Below are positions 44,041-51,658 of a DNA stretch of 64,000 nucleotides, piece by piece. Location: positions 310,001 to 374,000 of the forward strand of contig CAMDCN010000001.1 in assembly GCA_945890485.1 (NCBI GenBank), in the 5' to 3' direction. Below the pieces are notes generated by a model that worked only from the letters and a program-made list of their open reading frames with translations, made no database searches and was not told the DNA's origin. Source of the DNA: Candidatus Sulfopaludibacter sp. SbA3 (GTDB lineage Bacteria > Acidobacteriota > Terriglobia > Bryobacterales > Bryobacteraceae). The position numbers were made by a program, and so were the translations under genes. Position 1 is the first letter of the stretch, and every line of letters starts with the position of its first letter.

Positions 44041-45011
44041 CAGCCAGGCCGCGTGAGGGCAAACAGCCACCGTCCCGGGATCCAGGGGGCCAATAGGGAA
44101 CCGAGCCCAGCGGCGACCGCGCCGCGAAACACACTGGCCACAAACAGTGGGCGACTCAGTCGCCGAAGGACAGCCTGCCGGTAAACGTCAGGCGATTGGC
44201 CGGTCGCCGCCGCCGTGCCGGCCATTCGTCCGGTTTCCAAGGCGTTCAACATCCCGGCGCCAGTGAAGGGGTCAATGAAGGAGAATGCGTCTCCGGCGGC
44301 GAACACATCCGGCGGCTGTGTTCGCCGGCCATAGACCAATGGCCCCGTGGTGAGCCAATTCATGGTTCGCCTCAGGGGCTGGGTTCGCTCTCGCAAGGCG
44401 GGAGACAGTTCCAGCAGGGCTTCATAGGAGAAGTCGAGGCGGCGGAGGAGCGATTCGGGGGCGAGGCCGCACACGTTTGTAATGCCATCCTCCACCGGAT
44501 TGACCCCGACGTAGAATTGGTCCCCGAAATAGAGTTCCACGGCATCGCCAGCCGGGCCGGAAAAATGAGTCTTAAAGCCGAAGATGCGGTCGCCGGAGGC
44601 GGCGCCGGACTGCCGGCCGGTAGCGAGAACACAACCCGGCGAACTGGCTCGCCGCTCAGGCACAAAGTTTGTACCTTGGTTCCCTGCCGCCTCGCGGAGT
44701 AACTGGTCGAACCGCAGACGGCTGAGCCCGATTGCGGGTTCTGGCAGGCGGTCCGCACAAACGCGACGGCCAAAGTGGACCCGCATCGAATACATCAGTG
44801 CCGGCCGGCAGGCGTCCGCTTGTGCCCATACGCCAAGTAGGTCTAACGAATCGCGGACCTCCGGACTAAGAAACTCCCCGCACACGCGGTGTCGAGCGGC
44901 GCGGGCGGGGTCATAGATCGTCGCACCGCGCTGGGACGCCGTGGCAGCAAGCCCGGCTGCGCAACCGGCCAAGCCGCCACCGAGAATCGTGATCCTATTC
45001 GAGTCCGCCAT
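44040..45011 (-). CDS. NAD(P)/FAD-dependent oxidoreductase (geranylgeranyl-reductase-like)
   Basis: This is a 323-residue flavoprotein. The FAD-binding motif is 'ITILGGGLAGCAAGLAA' at 8-24. 'HRVCGEFLSPEVRDSL' is a hallmark of the geranylgeranyl reductase/FixC group. The second FAD motif is 'DVFAAGDAFSFIDPFTGAGM'. Such proteins reduce or hydroxylate lipids, isoprenoids or polyketides. It overlaps the end of the upstream TPR-protein gene by 17 bp, so it is probably cotranscribed. The substrate is unknown. Confidence 0.83.
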   Translation of the reverse strand: MADSNRITILGGGLAGCAAGLAATASQRGATIYDPARAARHRVCGEFLSPEVRDSLDLLGVWAQADACRPALMYSMRVHFGRRVCADRLPEPAIGLSRLRFDQLLREAAGNQGTNFVPERRASSPGCVLATGRQSGAASGDRIFGFKTHFSGPAGDAVELYFGDQFYVGVNPVEDGITNVCGLAPESLLRRLDFSYEALLELSPALRERTQPLRRTMNWLTTGPLVYGRRTQPPDVFAAGDAFSFIDPFTGAGMLNALETGRMAGTAAATGQSPDVYRQAVLRRLSRPLFVASVFRGAVAAGLGSLLAPWIPGRWLFALTRPG

Positions 45012-46629
45012 CCGCCAGTTTGATGCCGGGCTTGGGATCGCGGCTCAACAACTGTTGCAAGCCTCGTTCGGCCCGGTCCATCGCTGGAAATTCCTCAAGA
45101 GCGATGCGATACGCCTTTTCGGCTTCCTTACGCTTGCCGGCTTTCGCGGCGGCATCGGCCAATGCCACAGCAACGGGTCGGGGATAGTAGGGCGGCTCGT
45201 TGTAGCGCAGGGAACGTTCCGCCATCGAAACGTCAGAGAGAATCTTAAGTCCCCGCGACACTTTGCCGGAGGCGAAAGTGATCTGTCCGTGCAATTCTTG
45301 TTCAGCGACGCCCAGCTCTTTCGGGTACTTGGCCTTGTTCTTTGCCTCGAAGTCCAAAAGTGCGGCGCGCATTCCGCTCGCTTCGATGCGTGCCTTCTCC
45401 ACATCGCCTTTGGCGACGTAAGCGAGGGCTCGAGCCCAGTGCGTCCAGGCCTGCTCTCGGGGTTTGGCGATCACGGGTAACGTAGCTGGGTCGAGCAGAG
45501 CATCCCAGCGTTCTCCCCAGACCAGGGTCCGCATCAAAGCGAACCAGCCTTGACGGTAGGCCGTCCGGGCGTTGTCGAGTTGTTTGGCTTCGGCCTCGGA
45601 CTCCTTGAAAGTCAGCAGTTCACGAGCGGAGACCAACGCTTCGTCGTAATGGCCGGCTGCGGCCTGGACAACCGCAAGATAGTGGATGTTGTGGCCGTGA
45701 TGAAGATTGCCGTAGCCAGGATCGGCCTTCATGTAGGCGCGTTCCAAATTGCCCGCTGTCACAAAACTGGTCGCGGCTTCTTTCAGCTTGCCGGTTTGGG
45801 AGTAAATATGACCCGGCATGTGTAGCGCGTGCGGAATTTCCGGCACCAGAGCGGCGTACTGCTCGCAACTTGCCCATGCATCTTTGGCAAAGGACGATCC
45901 TTCCCATCCGTGGATAACATAGTGGTGAACTCCGGGATGATTCGGAGCTCGGACGGCGAGCTCTTTCAAGATGCGCACCGCTTCCATCGATCCGGGACGG
46001 GGCTGCCGATTCGGGGTGAGAAACCCGTCCATCAGATGGAGCGCTAGGTAGGTCGGGGCCTCTATTTCATCCGGGTATTTAGCAATAATCTCGCGTAGTC
46101 CGGCAACATATGCCGCGTCGGCGGCCGCGTCATCGAGCGGATATTGACGTCGAGCGGCAATCGCGTCGATATAAGCGCGCTCCCGATCCGACCCGTTCTT
46201 GGCTAGAGCCTTGGCCTTCTGTGCGGCGTCCAAAGCACGCTGCAATGGCGGCGTCATCCCTTTGGGCGCGGCATTTTTGTCGCGGATCAATTGAAAATGG
46301 GGACGGTAGTCGCCGGCGGCGACCATCGCCACTCCCCACCAGGGCATCGGCGCGTCCGGGTCCAGAGCAGCCGCTTGTAAGAAGCTGCGCTCTGCCTCCC
46401 GGGCCCAAAAGGAATGCATCTGGGCGACACCTTGATCAAAGAACTTCTGTGCTTCGGCGCTTCGAGTAGTAATCGGAAAAGGCGACGAGCCCTGCCCAGT
46501 CATTAACTTAGCAGGCAGGGCGGGAGCGCCATTCGATGGAACAACGCAGTGGCTGGGAGTGGCGGTCTGCGCGTGCAGACTGAACAGCATCGAAAAGCCG
46601 ACGAAAAGGTTGGCGCGCATACGAACCAT
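44995..46629 (-). CDS. Secreted TPR-repeat protein
   Basis: This is a 544-residue protein from the ATG at 46629, chosen for a GAGGG ribosome site 6 nt upstream. A signal peptide (ANLFVGFSMLFSLHAQT) leads into tetratricopeptide-like helices: 'AQKFFDQGVAQMHSFWAREA', 'ALDPDAPMPWWGVAMVAAGD', 'HPGVHHYVIHGWEGSSFAKD', 'AGNLERAYMKADPGYGNLHH'. The HxxH-type clusters ('HALHMPGHIYSQTGK', 'HHGHNIHYLAV') recur in this environmental family but have no assigned chemistry. It overlaps the FAD reductase gene by 17 bp. Confidence 0.8.
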   Translation of the reverse strand: MVRMRANLFVGFSMLFSLHAQTATPSHCVVPSNGAPALPAKLMTGQGSSPFPITTRSAEAQKFFDQGVAQMHSFWAREAERSFLQAAALDPDAPMPWWGVAMVAAGDYRPHFQLIRDKNAAPKGMTPPLQRALDAAQKAKALAKNGSDRERAYIDAIAARRQYPLDDAAADAAYVAGLREIIAKYPDEIEAPTYLALHLMDGFLTPNRQPRPGSMEAVRILKELAVRAPNHPGVHHYVIHGWEGSSFAKDAWASCEQYAALVPEIPHALHMPGHIYSQTGKLKEAATSFVTAGNLERAYMKADPGYGNLHHGHNIHYLAVVQAAAGHYDEALVSARELLTFKESEAEAKQLDNARTAYRQGWFALMRTLVWGERWDALLDPATLPVIAKPREQAWTHWARALAYVAKGDVEKARIEASGMRAALLDFEAKNKAKYPKELGVAEQELHGQITFASGKVSRGLKILSDVSMAERSLRYNEPPYYPRPVAVALADAAAKAGKRKEAEKAYRIALEEFPAMDRAERGLQQLLSRDPKPGIKLADGGLE

Positions 46630-46667
46630 ACTACGCCCTCGCAGGTGCAAAGGAAACTGAGGCCCAA

Positions 46668-47204
46668 CTACGAGTTTTGCTGCTGCGCGAGATAGGTCTC
46701 CCGAAGGCTAAACTCAAAATGCTGGACAACGTCGATCAGGCCGGAAATATCAGCAGGCTGCCAGCCGCAAGCGTGGATGAAGAGCTGGCAATGAGCGCGC
46801 CAAATCGACTTGCGGAACTGCCATTCCAAGCGGAGCAGGGTCTCCACGTGGTCGGATTGGTCCTCGGTGGCGTGCAGAATAGCCTGCTTGGCGCCAAAGC
46901 TTAGCCGGCGAAAGTCAGCCTGGAGGTCTTGCAGATATAAGCGGAAGAGTTGCCGCCGCTCAGCCCGAAACTTTCTAATAGAGCCGTTGGCCCCTAAGTT
47001 TTGGCGCTGCAGGAAGGCATCGTCGGTTCCGCTCAGCAGGCGACGCATGGGCAGATAACGAAAAGCCGAGAAATTCTCGAACCACTCGGGGTCAAACCCG
47101 GCGTTAGCTCGCGAGTTTTGATCTGTCCGGGCATAAAGCCGATACAGAAGTGCTACAAAAACGATACTCCCAACGACACCAATCAGAACCGGGAACAAAA
47201 TCAT
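46668..47204 (-). CDS. Membrane-anchored protein of unknown function
   Basis: This is a 178-residue protein with one N-terminal transmembrane helix (MILFPVLIGVVGSIVFVALL). A helical, charged cytoplasmic-type domain follows ('RKFRAERRQLFRLYLQDLQA', 'LLRLEWQFRKSIWRAHCQLF'). The start at 47204 puts the anchor at the very N-terminus, behind a GAGGTGG Shine-Dalgarno-like sequence; an upstream in-frame start would add 45 residues. Similar small anchored proteins are frequent in Acidobacteriota. No function can be assigned. Confidence 0.7.
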   Translation of the reverse strand: MILFPVLIGVVGSIVFVALLYRLYARTDQNSRANAGFDPEWFENFSAFRYLPMRRLLSGTDDAFLQRQNLGANGSIRKFRAERRQLFRLYLQDLQADFRRLSFGAKQAILHATEDQSDHVETLLRLEWQFRKSIWRAHCQLFIHACGWQPADISGLIDVVQHFEFSLRETYLAQQQNS

Positions 47205-47374
47205 AACCGTATCCACCTCAAGCCTCGGTAGGCGAACCGTCTGACGAGCGGCGTCGTCGAACCGTAATTCGCCCTGAGTTGGAACACTCCCGTTCAGGCA
47301 CTTTCTAGCAAGTGTAAAGCCAACCGCGAGGGAAAGCAACGGGCGTTTTTCGGATTATCTCAAGAATATTTGAA

Positions 47375-48154
47375 TCACTTTACGACACGCAGCAGGGCCC
47401 GGTTTAGCGCTTCCAATTGGGCGAAAATCCAACCGCTTTCAGCGGTGCTGGGAGAATCCTCCTTCCTGGCGGCCTCGCCGGCTGGCTGCAATAAGACCGC
47501 CCACGCCACGAGACAAAGAGCGCCCATCGCCATAATGCAGTGATTCACCTGATCGGTGACCTCTTTGCCCGTCAGGTTGCGATAGAGATGGGCAACCGTC
47601 ATCAACAGGAAGAACACGAACGCCAAGGTTGTGTGCAAGATCGTATTCCGGGACGTCGGGACCGGAAACCAAGTCAAAATCGCGGTGAGCAACAAGAGGA
47701 ATAAGGTCAAACCCCCCGTTACCACCCGATGGGCAGCCGTGACGTACAGGATGGGAACCGCGCCAGCGTGGTTGATGGAATGAAGGTCGGGCTGGACGGT
47801 GGCCACGGACAGAACTATCGAGCCGATCATTCCATAAAGCAGAACCTGTTGGCCGACCCGGGCAATTCCGCGGAATCTCGCTAGTGACTTCGCGTGGATT
47901 TCACGGACCATGACGATGTAGAAGATCCATAGGACCGGCTGCAACACCAGAAAAAAGAGCGCCTGCATATTGGACTTCAATCGAAAGCCCGCTACGGTTA
48001 AGGCGACTCCGCAAAGGCACTCCGCCACCAGGTAGGCAACAAAGCCTTTGTATGCGGGAGCGAGGCCCCGTCTCCAGAGCAGCAGCGCAAGCGTTCCGGC
48101 ACCAAGGCTGGTTCCCAAGCTAAGCCATAAATCGAGTGCAAAATAAGCAGGCAT
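47375..48154 (-). CDS. Seven-helix integral membrane protein of unknown function
   Basis: This is a 259-residue protein with about seven transmembrane helices, starting 'YFALDLWLSLGTSLGAGTLA'. A charged C-terminal tail follows ('AARKEDSPSTAESGWIFAQL'). This matches a family common in Solibacter-like genomes but without known function. It has no catalytic motif that I recognise. It lies 170 bp upstream of the anchored protein gene on the same strand, which may form a loose unit with it. Confidence 0.72.
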   Translation of the reverse strand: MPAYFALDLWLSLGTSLGAGTLALLLWRRGLAPAYKGFVAYLVAECLCGVALTVAGFRLKSNMQALFFLVLQPVLWIFYIVMVREIHAKSLARFRGIARVGQQVLLYGMIGSIVLSVATVQPDLHSINHAGAVPILYVTAAHRVVTGGLTLFLLLLTAILTWFPVPTSRNTILHTTLAFVFFLLMTVAHLYRNLTGKEVTDQVNHCIMAMGALCLVAWAVLLQPAGEAARKEDSPSTAESGWIFAQLEALNRALLRVVK

Positions 48155-48304
48155 GCGGGGCCGGGAAATGGACCTAAACGGAGTGTACCATTACTACCAC
48201 CGCGGAACGGAAGGGAATCGGAAGCGACCGCGATCACATCCAGCATGCCTGCCAAACAATCTGAAGACGACCGATGGCACGCCCTCAGACCAAAATTGGT
48301 GGAC

Positions 48305-49081
48305 TTACGCGGCAAGGCTTTCGCGCAGAACGGCTAGGCGATCGAAAGAATTACGCACGCGGCTACCCAAAGCCAACTTGGTCGATTCATCGACCAGCTG
48401 GAACTCTTCACAGGGGTAGCATTTCGGAATTGGAAGAATGTTGGCCTCGGCGAATTCGGCGCCAGCAAACGGCGGCTCTTCGCACGGATAGCACTTCGGG
48501 ATCGGAAGAATATTGGTCTCGGCTACTTCAGCGCCGGCGAATGGCGGCTCCTCGCACGGATAGCACTTCGGAATCGGAAGGATATTGCTCTCGGCGACTT
48601 CGGCTCCAGCGAATGGCGGCTCCTCGCACGGATAGCACTTCGGAATCGGAAGGATGTTAGTCTCGGCTACTTCGGCGCCGGCGAATGGCGGCTCTTCGCA
48701 GGGGTAGCACTTCGGGATCGGAAGGATGTTGGTCTCGGCGACTTCAGCGCCGGCGAATGGCGGCTCCTCGCACGGGTAGCACTTCGGGATCGGAAGGATA
48801 TTGGCCTCGGCGACTTCAGCGCCGGCGAATGGCGGCTCCTCGCACGGATAGCACTTCGGAATCGGAAGAATGTTGGCCTCGGCTACTTCAGCGCCGGCGA
48901 ACGGCGGCTCCTCGCACGGATAGCACTTCGGAATCGGAAGGATATTGGTCTCGACGACTTCGGCGCCGGCGAATGGAGGCTCTTCACAGGGGTAACACTT
49001 CGGAATTGGTAGAATCTCTTGGGCGTTAAGAGATACGGCGCCAATAAAAGCGAGAATGGCAGATAGAATAAAGCTTTTCAT
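48305..49081 (-). CDS. Secreted protein of nine 24-residue CYPC repeats
   Basis: This is a 258-residue protein. A signal peptide (MKSFILSAILAFIGAVSLNA) is followed by eight full copies and one half copy of a 24-residue unit starting ILPIPKCYPCEEPPFAG and ending AEVAE-[T/A/S]-N (residues 23-226). It closes with a 32-residue tail that looks helical (from 'FQLVDESTKLALG'). Each unit carries one C-Y-P-C pair, so there are 18 cysteines in all. The DNA copies differ mostly at synonymous sites, which points to selection on the peptide. Two readings fit: an exported metal- or thiol-binding repeat protein, or a precursor cut into several peptides. I do not recognise this family. The start is chosen to give the signal peptide. 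Confidence 0.8.
   Translation of the reverse strand: MKSFILSAILAFIGAVSLNAQEILPIPKCYPCEEPPFAGAEVVETNILPIPKCYPCEEPPFAGAEVAEANILPIPKCYPCEEPPFAGAEVAEANILPIPKCYPCEEPPFAGAEVAETNILPIPKCYPCEEPPFAGAEVAETNILPIPKCYPCEEPPFAGAEVAESNILPIPKCYPCEEPPFAGAEVAETNILPIPKCYPCEEPPFAGAEFAEANILPIPKCYPCEEFQLVDESTKLALGSRVRNSFDRLAVLRESLAA
48404..49015 (-). repeat. Tandem array of 72-bp coding repeats
   Basis: Units begin at 48404, 48476, 48548, 48620, 48692, 48764, 48836, 48908 and 48980 (the last about 36 bp), with an exact 72-bp period and no spacers. The array stays in frame in the CYPC protein. Differences between units are mainly third-codon changes. Confidence 0.95.
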
Positions 49082-49483
49082 GGGAGATATGATTCCTTTC
49101 CTGTTTCGGGATTTGGGTTTAGAGTAGAGTCCAGGGCAGTCACGCCCGCTAATCAAATTCGATACTGTAGATCGCACCGCTACAGGCTTCCCCTATGGAA
49201 CGGGGAGCCATGGATCCGGAAGTACTAGTAGATCTATCCGACAAGCTCCACTATTTGTGGTAGGTGCCGATGATCCGACTACAACTCCTTGCAGTTTCTT
49301 GCGATGAAGCGAGTTTAGACCGAATAGGACTCCTAGGAAGAAAGCCCTAGACTCTTTCGGAATCTAGAACAGGGACTAGTCAAAATTTGGAACCGGAGTG
49401 GTTGCCGCCGGCCGGGGAGTGGACCGGAATTTGAAATCACGCAATTGGTGCTAAACGATAAGAAATAAGGTAGACTAAGGTCG
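49082..49483. other. Intergenic region between divergent CYPC-repeat and unknown-ORF genes
   Basis: No open frame looks coding. A weak AAAGGA ribosome-site-like stretch lies upstream of the repeat gene on the minus strand, and a GGGC/GCCC inverted pair lies at about 49134-49147. Promoters for both divergent genes must be here, but no strong -35/-10 pair could be named. Confidence 0.4.
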
Positions 49484-49497
49484 AGGTTCGCGAACCT
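49484..49497 (+). promoter_or_regulatory. 14-bp perfect palindrome abutting a start codon
   Basis: AGGTTCGCGAACCT is a perfect dyad ending one base before the ATG at 49498. It could be an operator or could fold in the mRNA and cover the ribosome site. The neighbouring HTH-S24-like regulator is a candidate ligand, but this is speculation. Confidence 0.5.
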
Positions 49498-49956
49498 ATG
49501 CGTGTAGCCCGGCCCAAGAGCTTGCTTGAACGTGATGCCCGGGAGGACCTCTGGCTCCACACGCTCTCGCAGATCCCTACGCAATTCGGAAAACTGCAGT
49601 ATTTGTCATCTCTCAGAGATCCAAATACCGGGACCTACGAGCACCATGGGCTTTCGTTGCTATTCGGCGAGAAAGAAGCAACCAAGGCGATGCGCCAAAA
49701 CCACAAACGCATCTTCGTTGAATGGTTAAACCTGGACTTGGCGAGTCAACAGGCAGATTTGACTGAGTACCTAGCCTCCGTCGGCGGACCAATGCCGGAT
49801 ATCCTTGCTTCGTGGGAACTTCTCGAACCCTGGAAACAATACATACCTGCCGGGGTCATGGCCTCGGAAAAGGCGCTCTATTCAGCGGACTTGAGGACGC
49901 TGGTTAGCCTGTTGCAGACCCGTTGCGCCGCCGGCGCCCCTGGTCGAGGCGCATAG
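49498..49956 (+). CDS. Conserved unknown protein of acidobacterial type
   Basis: This is a 152-residue soluble protein ('EDLWLHTLSQIPTQFGKLQY', 'LASLRDPNTGTYEHHGLSLL'-like centre, 'HKRIFVEWLNLDLASQQADL'). I recall similar proteins from Acidobacteriota, with the same 'DLWxxTLxQIP' and 'YEHHGL' features, but none of known function. The 3' end overlaps the convergent regulator gene by about 50 bp. A palindrome sits directly before the ATG, and no separate Shine-Dalgarno sequence is visible. It is typical of one-gene units with a regulator beside them. Confidence 0.7.
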   Translation: MRVARPKSLLERDAREDLWLHTLSQIPTQFGKLQYLSSLRDPNTGTYEHHGLSLLFGEKEATKAMRQNHKRIFVEWLNLDLASQQADLTEYLASVGGPMPDILASWELLEPWKQYIPAGVMASEKALYSADLRTLVSLLQTRCAAGAPGRGA

Positions 49957-50749
49957 CCACTCCCGTAACCTGGCCGATTACGTCGATCTCGTCCGGAAAA
50001 AGAAAGACTTGGGGATTGCACATCGAGGCCGGATGTGGCTGCAACACCAGGCGATTTCCGTCCAGATTGCACCATCCGCATGCGTAGCCTTCGCGGTGCT
50101 CCAGGAAATAGATCGGCCGGTCAAACTCATTTGTCCAGCCTGATGAAACAATCTTCCTCTTTGTTTCATCCAGAAGCAGCAAGGAGCCTGGCTGCAAAAG
50201 TGGGTACATCGACCAGTCTTCCGACCCAACGAACGCATAGCGATGAGTCTTCAAGTCCAGTCCGTGCAACAACATCAACGGCAGTTTTCCCCACCGTTGA
50301 ATCATGCGGCTCAGGTAGGTGGTCTTGGTCAGGTCCAGGCCCGGATCCAAAGCCAGCGGCAGCAGCACATCGCCGTGGTTGTGCGGCTGGAAATTGATAG
50401 CGTGCGTCTTTTCGAGCTCAATCGACGCAGCGTCCGCAGGCAGGTGCGAGAGGTCCACCCCGTACCACTGCAGAACTTCCAAGACGTCGAGCCGATAGAT
50501 TGTACAAAGTGTGTAGAGCCGGAAAACTGTAGGGACGGTCCCCTTGTTTTCAATGTCCGAGAGGCGCGATAGCGCTACGATGAACTCGTCATTCTGATGC
50601 CGCTCCGCAATCCGAAGGCTGGCATCTTCAACGTCCCGATACCGCAAATTGAGACGTTCCCTTACCCGCTTTAATTTCTGTCCAGCTTCCTCCATGATTT
50701 GACCGTTCCCGGCTAGACCAGGAAGTACCCGAATCGGGCGGTTAGACAT
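49904..50749 (-). CDS. XRE-type HTH regulator with S24-like domain lacking the catalytic lysine
   Basis: This is a 281-residue protein. Residues 20-90 form an XRE-type helix-turn-helix ('GQKLKRVRERLNLRYRDVED', 'ALSRLSDIENKGTVPTVFRL'). The C-terminal part resembles LexA/CI-type S24 domains: 'FVGSEDWSMYPLLQPGSLLL' has S180 at the nucleophile position. At the spacing expected for the lysine base (about residue 217) there is 'FLEHREGYACGW', without lysine. It is therefore probably a sensor or binding domain, not a self-cleaving protease. GAAGGGAG precedes the ATG, so the long form starting MSNRPIRV was kept. Palindromes lie upstream. Confidence 0.8.
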   Translation of the reverse strand: MSNRPIRVLPGLAGNGQIMEEAGQKLKRVRERLNLRYRDVEDASLRIAERHQNDEFIVALSRLSDIENKGTVPTVFRLYTLCTIYRLDVLEVLQWYGVDLSHLPADAASIELEKTHAINFQPHNHGDVLLPLALDPGLDLTKTTYLSRMIQRWGKLPLMLLHGLDLKTHRYAFVGSEDWSMYPLLQPGSLLLLDETKRKIVSSGWTNEFDRPIYFLEHREGYACGWCNLDGNRLVLQPHPASMCNPQVFLFPDEIDVIGQVTGVAMRLDQGRRRRNGSATG

Positions 50750-50762
50750 AGGACTCCCTTCT

Positions 50763-50774
50763 ATGGTGTACCAT
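50763..50774 (-). promoter_or_regulatory. Short inverted repeat in the regulator leader
   Basis: ATGGT-GT-ACCAT is a two-arm inverted repeat in the 5' leader of the HTH-S24-like gene, between its -10 box and start codon. It could be an autoregulatory site; this is not proven. Confidence 0.35.
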
Positions 50775-50797
50775 CTACCGTGAGGAAGACTAACCGG

Positions 50798-50806
50798 AGT
50801 ATATCA
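50798..50806 (-). promoter_or_regulatory. Extended -10 promoter of the HTH-S24-like regulator
   Basis: On the minus strand TGA-TATACT gives an extended -10 element (TGnTATAAT type). No clear -35 is seen, which is normal for this promoter class. The transcript would start near 50791. Confidence 0.5.
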
Positions 50807-50843
50807 GCGCGATTGATCAGATGGAATGGAAAAAAAGCAATTT

Positions 50844-50861
50844 TGTTCTGAATTCAGAACA
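50844..50861. promoter_or_regulatory. 18-bp perfect palindrome, candidate operator
   Basis: TGTTCTGAATTCAGAACA reads identically on both strands. It lies about 53-70 bp upstream of the predicted start of the HTH-S24 gene transcript and about 230 bp before the divergent ubiX. Its length and two-fold symmetry are typical of HTH-dimer operators. The binding protein is unknown. Confidence 0.6.
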
Positions 50862-51088
50862 GAAATTTCGCTAACCTGCTGTTTTTGAAAATTCCGTTAT
50901 CCGCATCACTTTCGGAATATTGATCCTACCCGAACGCCGCGGTGATGTCCCCGATCTTGCTCGATGTTGCAATATAAAGAGTTGAGCCGGTTGGCAGGCG
51001 TACCAGCCTTTGCCAGTCTGGTACGATATCTGATGCCGTTTGTTCTAATTGTGGAAACTGAAACGGTTGGTCGTTAGGAGTGATCGGT
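50862..51088. other. Intergenic region upstream of ubiX, with a hairpin
   Basis: An inverted repeat, CGTACCAG / CTGGTACG, with an 11-nt loop lies at 50999-51025. It is followed by no T run, so it is not a terminator. The region should hold the promoter of ubiX, but no clear boxes were found. A minus-strand 79-residue frame here looks non-coding. Confidence 0.4.
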
Positions 51089-51658
51089 TTGAGAGTAATT
51101 ATTGGGGTGACGGGCGCTAGCGGTTCAGTGCTTGGATATCGACTCCTCGAGAAACTGCGAGCCACGGAACAGGTGGAAACTCACTTGATCATGACGCGCT
51201 CCGCCGAGCGAACGGCTTGGCTTGAGATGGGTTTACGGGTGAACGAATTCCGCGATCTAGCTGACTACTGCCATCCGGTAGAAGAGATCGGTGCCACGCT
51301 GGCAAGCGGCAGCTTCTTGACCCACGGAATGGTGGTGGCGCCGTGCTCGGTCCATTCGATGTCCGCTATTGCCCATGGGATTACCGACAATTTGCTCACG
51401 CGGGCCGCGGACGTCGTATTGAAAGAAAGACGCAGACTGATCCTGATGGTCCGGGAGATGCCTTTCCACTTGGGCCACCTCCGTTCGATGACCGCCTTGG
51501 CCGAAATGGGGGCGGTGATCGCTCCACCGATTCCTGGCTTCTACGGCAATCCGAAAACCGCCATGGACTTGGTGGATCATTGTGTCGACCGGGTGATCGA
51601 TTTACTCGGAATTCCAAATCCAGAGGCAAAGCGATGGGACGGAAGCAGCAGCCGGTAA
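51089..51658 (+). CDS. ubiX: Flavin prenyltransferase UbiX
   Basis: This is a 189-residue flavoprotein of the UbiX/Pad1 family: 'IIGVTGASGSVLGYRLLEKL' (FMN-binding start), 'FLTHGMVVAPCSVHSMSAIA', 'GITDNLLTRAADVVLKERRR', 'LILMVREMPFHLGHLRSM' and 'APPIPGFYGNP'. It joins dimethylallyl phosphate to FMN, making the prenylated cofactor used by UbiD decarboxylases. The TTG at 51089 was chosen because AGGAG (51076-51080) lies 8 nt before it. The GTG at 51080 would overlap that ribosome site. No ubiD is in the window; pheA follows and overlaps. Confidence 0.9.
   Translation: MRVIIGVTGASGSVLGYRLLEKLRATEQVETHLIMTRSAERTAWLEMGLRVNEFRDLADYCHPVEEIGATLASGSFLTHGMVVAPCSVHSMSAIAHGITDNLLTRAADVVLKERRRLILMVREMPFHLGHLRSMTALAEMGAVIAPPIPGFYGNPKTAMDLVDHCVDRVIDLLGIPNPEAKRWDGSSSR

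Noticed and set aside
48404-49015. Regular 72-bp repeats that could suggest a CRISPR array
   Set aside because: There are no unique spacers, the units touch each other and stay in one reading frame with a signal peptide, and no cas gene is nearby.
50926-51165. 79-codon minus-strand frame upstream of ubiX
   Set aside because: Overlaps the start of ubiX, lacks a ribosome site and motif, and its composition is not gene-like.
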